64,000 bases of DNA from Sphingomonas jaspsi DSM 18422 (GCF_000585415.1 NZ_KK073876.1:369810-433809), one strand, 5' to 3'; shown: positions 18,258-28,640, counted from the first letter of the stretch. The notes: generated by a model not told the origin, from the sequence alone. A program made the numbers and translations.

Positions 18258-19535
18258 TTAGGCGGCAACGAACTGGTCGGCTTCGGTCGATTCCTTGAGG
18301 GCGACCGTGGAAGCCTGGCCAGCGGAAATGGCGGTGGCGATAGCGTCGAAATAGCCGGTCCCGACCTCGCGCTGATGGCGGGTCGCGGTATAGCCGTCGG
18401 CTTCCGAAGCGAACTCGGCCTGTTGCAGACGCGAATAGGCGGCCATGCCTTCGTCGCGGTAGCCCGACGCCAGTTCGAACATGCCATGGTTGAGGCTGTG
18501 GAAGCCGGCCAGCGTGACGAACTGGAACTTGTAGCCCATGGCACCAAGCTCACGCTGGAACTTGGCGATGGTCGCTTCGTCGAGCTTCGCCTTCCAGTTG
18601 AAGCTTGGCGAGCAATTATAGGCCAGCAGCTTGCCCGGGTAGACCTTGTGCACCGCTTCCGCGAATTTGCGGGCGTCGTCGAGGTCTGGGTGGCTGGTTT
18701 CCCACCACAGCAGGTCGGCATGCTCGGCGAATGCCAGCCCGCGCGAGATGCAATGGTCAAGGCCGGTGCCGTCCTTCAGGCGGAAGAAACCTTCGGGAGT
18801 GCGTTCGCCGGTCAGGAACTGGCGGTCTCGCTCGTCGATGTCACTGGTGATCAGCTTGGCACTTTCGGCGTCGGTGCGCGCGACGAGGATCGTCGGCACG
18901 CCCATCACGTCGGCGGCGAGGCGTGCGGCGTCTAGGTTGCGGATCGCGGCCTGGGTCGGGATCAGCACCTTGCCGCCGAGGTGGCCGCACTTCTTTTCGG
19001 ACGCCAGCTGGTCCTCGAAGTGAACGCCGGCGACGCCCGCTTCGATGTAAGCCTTCATGATCTCGAAGCAATTCAGCGGGCCGCCGAAGCCGGCTTCCGC
19101 ATCGGCGACGATCGGCGCGAACCAGTCGCGCTTGGCGCCACCTTCGGCATGTTCGATCTGGTCGGCGCGCTGAAGCGCACGGTTGATCTTGCGGGCCAGT
19201 TCCGGACCGGTGTTGGCCGGGTACAGCGACTGGTCCGGGTACATGGCACCCGCGGTATTGGCGTCGGCCGCAGCCTGCCAGCCGCTGAGGTAGATCGCTT
19301 CGAGTCCTGCCCGAACCATCTGCATCGCCTGGTTGCCCGACATTGCGCCCAGCGCGCGGACCGGCGCCGGATCGCTCTTCATCCGCTCCCACAGCTTCAG
19401 CGCCCCACGCCGCGCGAGGCTGCTTTCCGGAACGAAGGAGCCGCGCAGTCGCGCCACCTCGTCGGCCGAATAGGGACGGGTGATTCCGTCGAAACGGCCG
19501 GCCGGGGCGGGAACGAACTGGTCAAAACTTGTCAT
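18258..19535 (-). CDS. aceA: Isocitrate lyase
   Basis: 425-residue enzyme splitting isocitrate into succinate and glyoxylate, the entry step of the glyoxylate shunt. The signature KKCGHLGGK (181-189) with catalytic Cys183 and SGWQAAAD (84-91) are present. Length matches the roughly 430-residue bacterial type. It is the first gene of the aceA-DUF4170-aceB operon and is divergent from the HTH regulator over a 135-nt gap that should carry the operator. Confidence 0.97.
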   Translation of the reverse strand: MTSFDQFVPAPAGRFDGITRPYSADEVARLRGSFVPESSLARRGALKLWERMKSDPAPVRALGAMSGNQAMQMVRAGLEAIYLSGWQAAADANTAGAMYPDQSLYPANTGPELARKINRALQRADQIEHAEGGAKRDWFAPIVADAEAGFGGPLNCFEIMKAYIEAGVAGVHFEDQLASEKKCGHLGGKVLIPTQAAIRNLDAARLAADVMGVPTILVARTDAESAKLITSDIDERDRQFLTGERTPEGFFRLKDGTGLDHCISRGLAFAEHADLLWWETSHPDLDDARKFAEAVHKVYPGKLLAYNCSPSFNWKAKLDEATIAKFQRELGAMGYKFQFVTLAGFHSLNHGMFELASGYRDEGMAAYSRLQQAEFASEADGYTATRHQREVGTGYFDAIATAISAGQASTVALKESTEADQFVAA

Positions 19536-19570
19536 GCGCTACTCCAACGGGATGCCTGAACGATTACGCT

Positions 19571-19580
19571 GCAACGCAAC
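19571..19580. repeat. Tandem GCAAC repeat in the aceA/regulator intergenic region
   Basis: GCAACGCAAC, two copies of a 5-mer, lies 36 nt before the aceA start. TTGC/GCAA half-sites occur in operators of the RamB regulator family, so it is a candidate binding site for the divergent regulator. Weak evidence. Confidence 0.25.
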
Positions 19581-19629
19581 ACGAGAAGCGGCTCGAAGGC
19601 ACCGGCAAAAAGGGTGATGTTGTCATAAG

Positions 19630-19658
19630 TTGACTTGTGATTCTTGACAGAGATTGAC
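19630..19658. repeat. Three TTGAC repeats before the glyoxylate regulator gene
   Basis: TTGAC occurs at 19630-19634, 19644-19648 and 19654-19658, and GTCA at 19622-19625 forms an inverted pair with the first. The cluster ends 12 nt before the regulator ATG, so it may be an autoregulatory operator or overlapping -35 elements. Confidence 0.3.
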
Positions 19659-19670
19659 ACGCTCGCTGCC

Positions 19671-21074
19671 ATGTCCAGCAAGCTTTTCCTCGGCCACCGC
19701 CTTCGTCGCCTGCGTCGCGACCATGGCCTGTCGCAGACCGATATGGCCGCCAGCCTGGCGATCAGCCCGAGCTATCTTAATCATTTGGAGCGCAACCAGC
19801 GCCCGGTAACCGCCGCGCTGCTGTTGAAGCTGGCCGAACAATATGAGGTCGACGTGCGCAGCTTCGCGTCAGGCGGCGGCCACCGCACCGGCCCCGACGA
19901 GCTTGCCGAAATCTTCGCCGACAACCTGCTCGCCGACCTCGGCGTGCCACGGTATGAGCTTTCCGAGCTTGCCAACAATTCGCCTGCCGTCGCCGACGCC
20001 ATCGCGCGGCTTTACGGGGCGTTGAAGGAAGCCAATCGTGAAGGCGGGGTGGCTGCCGGCGGCGATGTCCGGGCCTTGGTCACGCCCGAAAACTGGGTGC
20101 GCGAACATATCCAGCAGCATCGCAACCATTATCCCGCCCTTGAAGAAGCCGCCGAGACGCTGGGCGGCGCGCTCAGCGATCCGCTGTCCATGGCCGAACC
20201 GATGCGGCGACGGCTGAAGGACGCTTGGGGGATCAGCGCGCGGGTCGTCCCGCAGGCGGAACTGGGCAACGTCACCCAGCTTTACGACCCCGACGCCCGC
20301 AAATTCCTCATCAGCAGCCAGCTCAAGCTCGAAAATCGCACCTTTGCGCTGGCCTACCAATTGTCGCTGGTGGAATTTGGGCCGATCCTCGACCGGATGG
20401 TGGCCGAAGCCGCACCGCCCGACCAAGGCATCGCCCAATTGCTCCACATGAGCCTTGCCAACTATGCCGCCGGCGCGATCATGATGCCCTACGGCCGCTT
20501 CCTCAAAGCGTGCGAGGAAATGCATTATTCGATCGACCGGCTGTGCGGCGAATTCGGCGCCAATGTGGAACAGGTCGCCCACCGCTTCACCACGCTGAGC
20601 CGCCCCGGGCAGCGCGGCGTGCCTTTTTTCATGCTTCGGGTCGACCCGGCGGGGAATATCTCGAAGCGCTATGCCGGCGACCAGTTCCCGTTCAGCCGCT
20701 TCGGCGGCACCTGCCCACGCTGGAATTTGCATGCCGCCTTCCAGGCTGCGGGGCAGGTTGTCACCCAGTTGATCGAAACGCCCGACGGTCACCGCTATTT
20801 CACCGTCGCCCGGACCATCGAGCGGCCGGTCAAGACAGATCTGGCCGGCGGGCTGCTGGCGATCGGGCTCGGCTGCGACATTGCCCACGCCCATAAGTTA
20901 CATTGCGCAGAAGGCTATGACCTCGACCGTGCCCCGGTCACCCCGGTTGGCCCGGCCTGCGCCATCTGTCCCCGCATCGACTGCGCCCAGCGCGCCACTG
21001 CGCCGGCCGGCCGGATGCTGGCCGTCGACCGGTCGAAAAAGACGATTTCGCCCTATCCGTTCGTCGCGGGCTGA
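19671..21074 (+). CDS. XRE family transcriptional regulator of short-chain fatty acyl-CoA / glyoxylate metabolism (RamB-like)
   Basis: 467 residues. An N-terminal HTH (about 8-62, RLRRLRRDHGLSQTDMAASL) is followed by an ImmA/IrrE-like domain and a C-terminal DUF2083-like domain with clustered cysteines (CAICPRIDCAQR). The ImmA-type HExxH is missing, as is usual in this group (FALAYQLSLVE at that place), so it is a ligand sensor and not a protease. RamB-type proteins control acetate and propionate genes; divergence from aceA supports this. A TTG 27 nt upstream keeps the frame open, but the ATG at 19671 fits the HTH best. Confidence 0.87.
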   Translation: MSSKLFLGHRLRRLRRDHGLSQTDMAASLAISPSYLNHLERNQRPVTAALLLKLAEQYEVDVRSFASGGGHRTGPDELAEIFADNLLADLGVPRYELSELANNSPAVADAIARLYGALKEANREGGVAAGGDVRALVTPENWVREHIQQHRNHYPALEEAAETLGGALSDPLSMAEPMRRRLKDAWGISARVVPQAELGNVTQLYDPDARKFLISSQLKLENRTFALAYQLSLVEFGPILDRMVAEAAPPDQGIAQLLHMSLANYAAGAIMMPYGRFLKACEEMHYSIDRLCGEFGANVEQVAHRFTTLSRPGQRGVPFFMLRVDPAGNISKRYAGDQFPFSRFGGTCPRWNLHAAFQAAGQVVTQLIETPDGHRYFTVARTIERPVKTDLAGGLLAIGLGCDIAHAHKLHCAEGYDLDRAPVTPVGPACAICPRIDCAQRATAPAGRMLAVDRSKKTISPYPFVAG

Positions 21075-21097
21075 CGCGCCTTTGTTTTTTGCAATGC

Positions 21098-21117
21098 GGC
21101 AAGCTAAGGCGCTTGCC
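21098..21117 (+). promoter_or_regulatory. Hairpin directly before the pheS start codon
   Basis: A 7-bp inverted repeat (21098-21104 with 21111-21117, 6-nt loop) ends 2 nt before the pheS ATG and covers the place where a ribosome site would be. A promoter-like pair (TTGTTT at 21082, CTAAGG at 21104, 16-nt spacer) overlaps it. The transcript may thus be nearly leaderless, in which case the hairpin would act only as DNA or in readthrough RNA. Confidence 0.35.
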
Positions 21118-21119
21118 CT

Positions 21120-22172
21120 ATGAATCGCGACGAAATTTTGAGCCGCATCGCCGCCGCGCCCGACCTTGGTGCGCTGGAGTCCTTGCGCGTCGAAACCTTG
21201 GGCAAATCCGGCAGCGTGACGGCGCTGCTGAAAAGCCTTGGCCAGATGGACGCCGACACCCGCACCCGCGAAGGACCGGCGATCCATGGCCTTCGCGAAG
21301 CGGTCACCAACGGAATTGCCGAGCGCAAGGCCGCGCTTGAAAATGCCGAGCTCGACCGCCGCCTTGCCACCGAACGGCTCGACCTGTCGCTGCCCGCGCC
21401 ATCGTCGCCCAAGGGATCCATCCACCCGGTCAGTCAGGTGCTCGACGAGCTGACCGAGATTTTCGCCGACCTCGGCTTTGCAGTCGCCGAAGGGCCGGAG
21501 ATCGAGGACGACTGGCATAACTTCACCGCGCTCAACATTCCCGAAACGCATCCGGCGCGCGCCATGCACGACACCTTCTACGTCGAAGGCGACGGGCATC
21601 ATGTGCTGCGCACCCATACCTCGCCCGTGCAGATTCGCACGATGCAGACGCAAAAGCCGCCGATCCGCATTATCGCGCCCGGCCGCGTCTATCGCAGCGA
21701 CAGCGACGCGACCCACACGCCGATGTTCCACCAGATCGAAGGGCTCGTGATCGACCGCGGCATCACCCTCGGCCACTTGAAGTGGACGCTGGAAACCTTC
21801 CTCAAGGCCTTCTTCGAACGCGACGACATCGTCCTGCGCATGCGCCCCAGCTATTTCCCCTTTACCGAACCGTCGGCCGAGGTCGACGTCGGCTGGAGCA
21901 TGGAAAAGGGCCGCCGTGTCGTCGGCGGCAGCGAGGGCTGGATGGAGGTGCTGGGCAGCGGCATGGTCCACCCCAAGGTCATCGCAAATTGCGGGCTCGA
22001 CCCTAATGAATGGCAGGGTTTCGCCTTCGGCACCGGCGTCGATCGGCTCGCGATGCTCAAATATGGGATGGACGATCTGCGCGCATTCTTTGACGGCGAC
22101 CTGCGCTGGATGAAGCATTACGGGTTCCGCTTCTTCGACGTACCCACGCTGTCGGGAGGAGTGGGCGCATGA
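21120..22172 (+). CDS. pheS: Phenylalanyl-tRNA synthetase alpha subunit
   Basis: 350-residue catalytic subunit of the alpha2-beta2 enzyme that charges tRNA-Phe. Class II motifs are visible: motif 2 in [21 protein letters not shown] and motif 3 in [17 protein letters not shown]; the N-terminal coiled-coil part is also present. pheS overlaps pheT by 4 nt (ATGA). Unlike in many bacteria, rplT is not directly upstream; a 5.6-kb block with the glyoxylate module separates them. Confidence 0.97.
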   Translation: MNRDEILSRIAAAPDLGALESLRVETLGKSGSVTALLKSLGQMDADTRTREGPAIHGLREAVTNGIAERKAALENAELDRRLATERLDLSLPAPSSPKGSIHPVSQVLDELTEIFADLGFAVAEGPEIEDDWHNFTALNIPETHPARAMHDTFYVEGDGHHVLRTHTSPVQIRTMQTQKPPIRIIAPGRVYRSDSDATHTPMFHQIEGLVIDRGITLGHLKWTLETFLKAFFERDDIVLRMRPSYFPFTEPSAEVDVGWSMEKGRRVVGGSEGWMEVLGSGMVHPKVIANCGLDPNEWQGFAFGTGVDRLAMLKYGMDDLRAFFDGDLRWMKHYGFRFFDVPTLSGGVGA

Positions 22173-24553
22173 AGTTCACTCTGTCGTGGCTGAAGGACCA
22201 TCTCGACACCGATGCCAGCGTCGCGGAAATCGCCGACGCGCTGACCGGCGTCGGGATCGAGGTCGAGGAGATCAGCAATCCGGCGGATGCGCTCAAGCCG
22301 TTCAAGGTCGCCAAGGTGCTCACCGCCGAACGTCACCCGCAGGCCGACAAGCTGCAGGTGCTGACGGTCGATACCGGAGAGGGCGAGCCGCTGCAGGTCG
22401 TGTGCGGCGCGCCCAATGCGCGCGCGGGCCTGGTCGGCGTGTTCGGCGGTCCCGGCACCTACGTGCCGGGCAGCGATTTCACGCTGAAGAAAGCGGCGAT
22501 CCGCGGCGTCGAATCCAACGGCATGATGTGTTCGAACCGCGAGCTGCAGCTAGGCGAGGATCATGACGGGATCATCGAGCTTCCCGCCGATGCGCCCGTC
22601 GGCAAGAGCTTTGCCGACTATGCCCGGCTCGACGATCCGGTGTTCGACGTGTCGATCACGCCCAACCGCCCGGACTGCATGGGCATCAACGGCATCGCCC
22701 GCGACCTTGCCGCCGTCGGCATCGGCACGGCGACCGAAAAGGCCACGCGCTACTCCGCGACCGAAGGAGTCGGCCAGCCGTCGGTCAATGTGACGGTCGA
22801 ACCGGACAGCGGCTGCTGGACCTTCTGGCGCCGCCAGATTCGCGGCGTGAAGAATGGCCCAAGCCCGGAATGGCTCCAGCAACGGCTGAAGGCCATCGGC
22901 CTGCGTCCGATTTCGGCGCTGGTCGACATCACCAACTTCTTTGCCTTCGACCAGGCACGCCCCCTTCACGTTTATGACATTGCCAAGCTCAGTGGCGGGA
23001 TCACTGTCCGGCGCGGCCGCGACGGCGACAAGTTCCTTGCCCTCAACGGCAAGGAGTATGAACCGACCGCCGACGACTGCGTCATCGCCGACGACTGCGG
23101 TGCATTGGGCCTCGGCGGGATCATCGGCGGCGAAAGCACCGGGGTCGACGACAATACGACCGACGTGCTGCTCGAATGCGCCTGGTTCGACCCGGCGATG
23201 ATCAGCCTGACCGGCCAGCGCCACACCATCTCGACCGACGCGCGCGGTCGTTTCGAGCGCGGCATCGACCCGGCGATGATGAGCGTTGCAATTGAAACGG
23301 CAGCGCAGATGATCGTCGACCTGTGCGGCGGTGAGCTGAGCGAACCGGCCGTTTCGGGCGCGGCGCCCGCCGATCGCTATCCGAACAAGGAGCATGTCGT
23401 CGCCTACCGCCCGGAACGACTGGCTGGGCTGGCCGGCGTCGACCTTCCGGCAGAGGATCAGAAAGCGATCCTCGCGCGACTTGGCTTTTTCGAAACGGAA
23501 CCGGGCAGCTGGCAGATCCGCGTGCCGACCTGGCGCCCCGACATCGACGGCGAAGCCGATATCGTCGAGGAAATCGCCCGCATCAACGGCTATGACAAAA
23601 TCCCGTCGGCCGCGCTTCCAAGGGCGGACGGCGTCGCGCGCGCCACCGCCACCCGGCTGCAGCTGGTCGAACGCCGCGCCCGCCGCGCGGCCGCCGCGCG
23701 CGGCATGGACGAGGCGATCACGTGGAGCTTCATCAGCGAAAAGGACGCCGCGCTGTTCGGCGGGTCGGCCTTCGTCCTCGCCAACCCGATCAGCGAAGAC
23801 ATGAAGCATATGCGTCCGTCGCTGATCCCGGGCCTGGCCGCCGCGGCACGCCGCAACCTTGACCGCGGCGCGTCATCCGTTCGCCTGTTCGAGGTCGGCC
23901 GCCGCTATCTCGCCGACGCCGAACATGTGACGCTCGGCCTCATCCTGACCGGCGACCGGCGGGAACGGGGCTGGCAATCGGGCAAGGCCAAGGGGTTCGA
24001 CGCGTTCGACGCGAAGGCCGAAGTGTTGGCCATCCTCGACGCCGCGGGCGCGCCGACTGCAAACCTGCAGCTGTTCATGGGCGCGGGCGACACCTGGCAT
24101 CCCGGACGCTCGGCGAAGCTTGGCCTCGGTCCCAAGATGATCCTTGCCGAATTCGGCGAGCTCCATCCACGCATCGCCAAGGCACTCGACCTGCCCGCCG
24201 GTACCGTCGCCGCCCAATTGTTCTTGGACGCCATTCCTGCTCCACGCTCGGCGGAGCGCGCTCGCCCGGCCTTCACGCCGCCGTCGCTGATGCCGCTGAG
24301 CCGCGACTTCGCGTTCATCGTGCCGACCGAATTGGCGGCCGACGCGCTGGTGCGGGCGATCCGGGGCGCGGACAAGGGGCTGATCGCCGATGCGCGCATC
24401 TTCGACCGATACGAGGGTGAGCAGGGCCTGAGCCTCGCGGTGGAAGTGACGCTGCAGCCGATCGAAAAGACGCTGACCGATGCCGAAATCGGCGAGGTGT
24501 CGAAGAAGGTCGTGGCGGCTGCCGAAAAGCTGGGCGCGACGCTCAGGAGTTGA
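22169..24553 (+). CDS. pheT: Phenylalanyl-tRNA synthetase beta subunit
   Basis: 794-residue beta subunit carrying the tRNA-binding and editing modules. The order is standard: an N-terminal EMAP-like tRNA-binding domain (about 40-150), B3/B4 editing region ([20 protein letters not shown]), B5, the catalytic-like core, and the C-terminal anticodon-binding FDX-ACB domain ([10 protein letters not shown] ... LTDAEIGEV). Length is normal. Its 3' end overlaps the convergent acyltransferase gene by 11 nt. Confidence 0.97.
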   Translation: MKFTLSWLKDHLDTDASVAEIADALTGVGIEVEEISNPADALKPFKVAKVLTAERHPQADKLQVLTVDTGEGEPLQVVCGAPNARAGLVGVFGGPGTYVPGSDFTLKKAAIRGVESNGMMCSNRELQLGEDHDGIIELPADAPVGKSFADYARLDDPVFDVSITPNRPDCMGINGIARDLAAVGIGTATEKATRYSATEGVGQPSVNVTVEPDSGCWTFWRRQIRGVKNGPSPEWLQQRLKAIGLRPISALVDITNFFAFDQARPLHVYDIAKLSGGITVRRGRDGDKFLALNGKEYEPTADDCVIADDCGALGLGGIIGGESTGVDDNTTDVLLECAWFDPAMISLTGQRHTISTDARGRFERGIDPAMMSVAIETAAQMIVDLCGGELSEPAVSGAAPADRYPNKEHVVAYRPERLAGLAGVDLPAEDQKAILARLGFFETEPGSWQIRVPTWRPDIDGEADIVEEIARINGYDKIPSAALPRADGVARATATRLQLVERRARRAAAARGMDEAITWSFISEKDAALFGGSAFVLANPISEDMKHMRPSLIPGLAAAARRNLDRGASSVRLFEVGRRYLADAEHVTLGLILTGDRRERGWQSGKAKGFDAFDAKAEVLAILDAAGAPTANLQLFMGAGDTWHPGRSAKLGLGPKMILAEFGELHPRIAKALDLPAGTVAAQLFLDAIPAPRSAERARPAFTPPSLMPLSRDFAFIVPTELAADALVRAIRGADKGLIADARIFDRYEGEQGLSLAVEVTLQPIEKTLTDAEIGEVSKKVVAAAEKLGATLRS

Positions 24554-25226
24554 GCGCGTTGATCGCGGCGTGGACGCGCGCCTCGATCTCCTCGCGCTTC
24601 AATCCGGGCGGGATGATTTCGCCGACCTTGAAGCGGATCACGCCGCTGTGCTTGATGAAGCCGCGCGGCCAGATTTTGCCGCTGTCGTGGGCAACCGGGA
24701 TGACCGGCAGGCCGAGCACGCGATAAAGGCCGGCAAACCCCGGCCGCAGTTCCGGTGCCTCGCCGAACGGCACCCGCGTGCCTTCGGGAAAGATGATGAC
24801 GGGACGGCCGTCCGCCGCGGCTTCCTTGCCCTTCACCATCATTTCACGGAGCGCCTTCGCGCCGGCGTCGCGGTCGACGCCGATCACCCCATATTTGCGC
24901 GTGACCCAGCCGAACAGCGGCATGTGGCTCAATTCGCGCTTCATCACCACGACCGGCGTACGGGCAAAGCGCAGCGTGTCGACCGCCTCGACCATCGCCT
25001 GGTGCTTCACAGCGATGAGGTAAGGGCCCGGCGGCAGGTCGCCGTCCCATTCGAAGCGGATGCCGAGCACCTTTCGCACAAGCCAGTAGTGGAAATAGGC
25101 CCAACCATGCACGGTCGTTCGAAGGGCTTTGGTCCCGAACGCGGCCGCGACGAACGAGGCCAACACGTAAACCAGCGTGCCGGGGTAGAAGAGTAAGGTA
25201 AAGACCAGAGAACGAAGGAATGCCAT
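24543..25226 (-). CDS. plsC: 1-acyl-sn-glycerol-3-phosphate acyltransferase family protein
   Basis: 227-residue inner-membrane enzyme that acylates lysophosphatidate during phospholipid synthesis. The usual acyltransferase motifs are present: a KHQAMVEA form of HX4D-like block I (His replaced context: KHQ-x3-D over VEAVD), and block III FPEGTR. An N-terminal hydrophobic segment (MAFLRSLVFTLLFYPGTL) anchors it. I chose ATG at 25226, 2 nt after the ydcF stop. The family is clear; exact substrate preference is inferred. It closes the ftsE-ftsX-ydcF-plsC operon. Confidence 0.88.
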   Translation of the reverse strand: MAFLRSLVFTLLFYPGTLVYVLASFVAAAFGTKALRTTVHGWAYFHYWLVRKVLGIRFEWDGDLPPGPYLIAVKHQAMVEAVDTLRFARTPVVVMKRELSHMPLFGWVTRKYGVIGVDRDAGAKALREMMVKGKEAAADGRPVIIFPEGTRVPFGEAPELRPGFAGLYRVLGLPVIPVAHDSGKIWPRGFIKHSGVIRFKVGEIIPPGLKREEIEARVHAAINALNS

Positions 25227-25228
25227 GG

Positions 25229-25765
25229 TCAGATATCCAGCCAGACGCTGATCCGGCGCAGCCAATATTTGTTATATTCCATGAAGAGCGTCGCAAAACC
25301 GGGCGCGGTCCTGACGGCGTCGGGCACGATGGAGATCGCCGGTCCAAGCTTGCGTCGGAATTCATAGTCGGCCCGGCGCATATGCCAGTCGCTGGTGACA
25401 AGCCGAACGCTGTCATAGCGGTGGCGGCGCATCCAGCGATCGGCCTCTTCGGCGTTGGACCGCGTATCGACCGACGTTGAATCGAGGTCGACGCAGCAGT
25501 CGATGAGCGATTTGCGACCGCCGAGGCGGGCCACAAGATCGCGCTTGCGGACCGAGGGGTCTGCACCGGACACCAGCAGGCGCTTGGCCTTGCGTTGCGC
25601 CAGCATGTCCATCCCCCGTTCGATCCGCCCCTTGCCCCCCGTCAGCACGACGATGGCGTCGGTCCGCGGCGCATCGGCTGGCGCCGGCGTGCCGAGCGTT
25701 ACGGCAAACAATGCGAAGCCGAGTGCATAGAGCACCGCGAGGAAAGACAGGCCGCGAAGGATCAT
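25229..25765 (-). CDS. YdcF family (DUF218) membrane protein
   Basis: 178 residues: one N-terminal transmembrane segment ([20 protein letters not shown]) and a DUF218/YdcF domain with DAIVVLTGGKGRIERGMDML, SGADPSVRK, DTRSNAEEA and VTSDWHMRRA. Relatives (SanA, ElyC, YdcF) act at the cell envelope, though reactions are mostly unknown. The ATG at 25765 overlaps the ftsX stop by 4 nt; the longer upstream frame lies inside ftsX. Its presence in the ftsEX operon suggests an envelope role. Confidence 0.87.
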   Translation of the reverse strand: MILRGLSFLAVLYALGFALFAVTLGTPAPADAPRTDAIVVLTGGKGRIERGMDMLAQRKAKRLLVSGADPSVRKRDLVARLGGRKSLIDCCVDLDSTSVDTRSNAEEADRWMRRHRYDSVRLVTSDWHMRRADYEFRRKLGPAISIVPDAVRTAPGFATLFMEYNKYWLRRISVWLDI

Positions 25766-26631
25766 AGGCGCTCGCGCAATGCCCCGATCACGGCCCGCCT
25801 GGCAACCATCGTCGCCAGAGCAGCAGCGACAAAGGGCAACGCGGCAAGAATGGCCGCGTCTCGCCAAAGGAGCAAAGGCCGGCCGGCCAGGTCGCTGGCA
25901 AAGCTCGCACCGCCGACGAGGAGGCCAAGCAGCATGCCGGCAATCGCCGCACCTGCGAGCGCACCGACCAGCGCGTCGAGCGCGATCTGCCGCTGGAACA
26001 GCCGAGCGATCTGCCTGTCGGTCGCACCGAGGCCGTGCATGACCTCCACCGTTGCGCGATGGGTGTCGAGTGCACCACGCGCGGCGAGGATGACCGCCGC
26101 GCCGCTGGCAAGACCGATGAGTATAACCATCGTTGCCGCCAGCCAGCCCAGGCCGCGCAGCGTCGACAGGATCGGCGATAGCGTTTCACGATGGGCAACA
26201 AAGCGGGCTTCGGGAACGGCATGCTGGACCGCCTTGGCAATGGCAGCGGGATCGGCGCCGGGACGCACATCGACGTCGATCAACGCCGGCAAGGGAAGGT
26301 CCGCCTTGCTGGCGTCCGGGCCGAGCCATCGTTCCAGCGTGCGGCGCATGTCGGCGTCGGCGACCTGCCTGGCGCTGACGACACCCGGTGATCGGCGCGC
26401 AGCGTCGAGCGCGGCAGGCGCCTTGCCTGACCCGTCGGCAATCTGGATCGAATAGCGGCTCTCGATGCCCTGCCCCACCACAGTGGCCGCACCGGCAAGG
26501 GCAAGGCCTGCCGCCGCGACGATCATCATGACGAACACCATGATCGCGATCAGGACCGGCACCGGCCCCTTCAAGCCGGCGGAGGGGATCAGCCGCTGTT
26601 CCGCCGGCGTCGAACGAAGCAGCGCAATCAC
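25762..26631 (-). CDS. ftsX: Cell division protein FtsX
   Basis: 289-residue permease-like partner of FtsE. It does not transport; FtsEX transmits ATP hydrolysis to periplasmic amidase activators during septum splitting. Four hydrophobic segments are visible (about 27-50, 165-190, 215-240, 255-280) with a periplasmic domain between the first two and the MacB/FtsX-type C-terminal part ([21 protein letters not shown]). It overlaps ftsE upstream and ydcF downstream, each by 4 nt. Confidence 0.9.
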   Translation of the reverse strand: MIALLRSTPAEQRLIPSAGLKGPVPVLIAIMVFVMMIVAAAGLALAGAATVVGQGIESRYSIQIADGSGKAPAALDAARRSPGVVSARQVADADMRRTLERWLGPDASKADLPLPALIDVDVRPGADPAAIAKAVQHAVPEARFVAHRETLSPILSTLRGLGWLAATMVILIGLASGAAVILAARGALDTHRATVEVMHGLGATDRQIARLFQRQIALDALVGALAGAAIAGMLLGLLVGGASFASDLAGRPLLLWRDAAILAALPFVAAALATMVARRAVIGALRERL

Positions 26632-27344
26632 GATCTCGCCCCCACCGCCGCGGGCGGGTTCTTCAAGGCGCCGGTCGGATCGATCAGCTGGCCGTTTTCC
26701 AGCCGGATCAGTTGCGCGCCGGGGGTTGCCGCGACCAGGCCGAGGTCGTGGGTCGCGACGACGACGGTCGTCCCGTGCTGGTTCATCGCGGTCAAAAGGT
26801 GGAGGATCCGCTCGGCCATGGCCGCATCGACGTTACCGGTCGGTTCGTCGGCGATCAGGATCGGCGGCCGGCTGATCACGGCACGGGCGATGGCTACGCG
26901 CTGCTGTTCACCACCCGACAGGGTCGGCGGTCGGGCACTGGCGCGATCGGCAAGCCCGACCCAGGCCAGCATTTCCCGCACCGGACCTTCGATTTCTTCA
27001 TCGCTGGCGCCGGCAATGCGCAGCGGCAAGGCGACATTGTCGAACGCCGACAAATGACGGATCAGCCGGAAATCCTGGAAGACGACACCGATCCGGCGAC
27101 GATAATCGGGCAATATGTCGCGCGGCAGTTCGGTCAGTTCTTCGCCAAACATGGACATCCGCCCGCGGGTGGGCCGCTGCGCAAGGTAAAGCAGCTTCAG
27201 CAGAGAGGTCTTTCCCGCGCCCGACGGGCCGGTGAGAAAATAAAAGCCGCCTTCGACCAGGCGAAAGTCGAGATCGCGCAACACCTCCGCGCCCGTGCCG
27301 TAGCGCAGGCCGACGCGGTCGAATTCGGCGATCACCTTCACCAC
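26628..27344 (-). CDS. ftsE: Cell division ATP-binding protein FtsE
   Basis: 238-residue ABC ATPase of the FtsEX complex. Walker [10 protein letters not shown], signature LSGGEQQR, Walker B ILIADEP and the switch His in ATHDL are all intact, and [20 protein letters not shown] is typical of FtsE. It starts the leftward ftsE-ftsX-ydcF-plsC operon and is divergent from the zinc-ribbon protein gene over a 111-nt gap. Confidence 0.94.
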   Translation of the reverse strand: MVKVIAEFDRVGLRYGTGAEVLRDLDFRLVEGGFYFLTGPSGAGKTSLLKLLYLAQRPTRGRMSMFGEELTELPRDILPDYRRRIGVVFQDFRLIRHLSAFDNVALPLRIAGASDEEIEGPVREMLAWVGLADRASARPPTLSGGEQQRVAIARAVISRPPILIADEPTGNVDAAMAERILHLLTAMNQHGTTVVVATHDLGLVAATPGAQLIRLENGQLIDPTGALKNPPAAVGARS

Positions 27345-27455
27345 TTAATTGTCACCCTCCCCATTGGATATGCTGTGGCACGGCCATCCCTTACTTGCCA
27401 AGGCGCAACCATTGCTGTTTATCCTTGTTAACCGTTGAGGGGAGGCACCAATTTC

Positions 27456-28388
27456 ATGATCCTGACCTGTCCCGCTTGCGACACCAAATATGTCGTGAAG
27501 GATAGCGCGATACCGCCTGAGGGGCGCAAGGTGCGCTGCGCGTCCTGCAAGCATAGCTGGCACCAGGATCCCGATCCCGCCGGCGTGGTCGAGGAAAACC
27601 CCGCGCCGTTCGTCAGCTTCGGCGGTCCGCCCGAACCGAGCCCCGAAGACGTCGGAGAACCGGCAATCAGCGAACCGACGCCAGAGGCTGTCGCCGACCA
27701 ATATGTCGCCGAGGTTCCCGAACCGGTCGTGGACAGTGCCGCGCCACAGGACTTCACGCGTGTCGAAGAGCCCGCGGCCGGTGAACCGACGGCGGCGCTC
27801 GACGATTTTGCGGCAACAACCGCCGAAGACGCACAGTGGGAAACGGCCGCGCCGGAGGTTGCACCGGAGCCCGCGCCGGCGGCTGCCTTGAGCCCGCAAC
27901 CGGCCTTGCCGGCGGTCGAACAATGGTCGGCTGGCGACGAGGACATCGGCTATCAGGAAGTGGTCGATGACGAGGCGCCGCGCGGGCGACGCTGGCTTTG
28001 GGTGCTCTTGCTTCTGGTGCTGATCGCGGCCGCGGCGGCGGCCTTCTGGTTCTACGCCCCTTCGGCGTGGAAGGAAAAGGCGGGCATCGCCCAGGCCGGC
28101 GATACGCCGCTGCAGTTGATGATCACCAGCAAGGATCGGCAGGAACTGGCCAGCGGCAACCAGTTGCTGGCGGTCAGCGGCCGGGTGATCAATCCGACCG
28201 ACCGTGAACAGGATGTGCCGCCGATCCAGGCCGAATTGCGCAACAAGGATAGCAAGCAGGTCGTCCATCGCTGGACGATTGCACCGCCCGCGCGGGTCCT
28301 TGCGCCGCGCAGCAGCGCGACTTTCAACAGCGCCGAGGTCGATATCCCGTCGGGCGGCGATGAGCTGGTGATCACGCTGGGCGGCTAA
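27456..28388 (+). CDS. MJ0042 zinc-ribbon membrane protein
   Basis: 310 residues. The N-terminus is an MJ0042-type zinc ribbon (CPACDTKY ... RCASCKHSW), followed by a long acidic, proline/alanine-rich linker (about 40-170), one transmembrane helix (about 185-205), and a periplasmic FxLYD/DUF3426-like beta domain (ASGNQLLAVSGRVINPTDRE). The family is widespread in alphaproteobacteria next to ftsEX, function unknown. I chose ATG at 27456, which has AGGGGAGG upstream; an in-frame TTG lies 21 nt earlier. Confidence 0.82.
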   Translation: MILTCPACDTKYVVKDSAIPPEGRKVRCASCKHSWHQDPDPAGVVEENPAPFVSFGGPPEPSPEDVGEPAISEPTPEAVADQYVAEVPEPVVDSAAPQDFTRVEEPAAGEPTAALDDFAATTAEDAQWETAAPEVAPEPAPAAALSPQPALPAVEQWSAGDEDIGYQEVVDDEAPRGRRWLWVLLLLVLIAAAAAAFWFYAPSAWKEKAGIAQAGDTPLQLMITSKDRQELASGNQLLAVSGRVINPTDREQDVPPIQAELRNKDSKQVVHRWTIAPPARVLAPRSSATFNSAEVDIPSGGDELVITLGG

Positions 28389-28391
28389 CGC

Positions 28392-28637
28392 CTATTCAAA
28401 TTCGAGTAATTGCGCCGGTCGAAGTGCGCCACTGGCATCGGCCAGTTTGGCGGATCGGCGGTGCGCACCATCCTGCCGGTGGTCCAAGCTTTTGCCGAAC
28501 CGCGCGGCGTGGAGGATGCGAACGGTAACGGTGGCACGTTCCGACACCGACGACGTCGGCTGGAAACCCGCAACCGCGGGTGGCGTCTGAGGCATCGCCG
28601 CAATGGCTGCCGACAGGGCGAACAACGGCCACATCAT
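28392..28637 (-). CDS. Small secreted protein of unknown function
   Basis: 81 residues with a probable signal peptide (MMWPLFALSAAIAAMPQTPP) and a basic mature part (ERATVTVRILHAARFG) ending in LLEFE. I recall similar small secreted proteins in sphingomonads but know no function. It is convergent with the zinc-ribbon gene, 3 nt apart. A 9-bp inverted repeat lies just upstream of its ATG, which supports it being a regulated gene. Confidence 0.5.
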   Translation of the reverse strand: MMWPLFALSAAIAAMPQTPPAVAGFQPTSSVSERATVTVRILHAARFGKSLDHRQDGAHRRSAKLADASGALRPAQLLEFE

Positions 28638-28640
28638 GGT

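Noticed and set aside
19671..21074. Metalloprotease activity in the RamB-like regulator
   Set aside because: The ImmA/IrrE-like domain lacks the HExxH zinc motif, so proteolysis is not expected.
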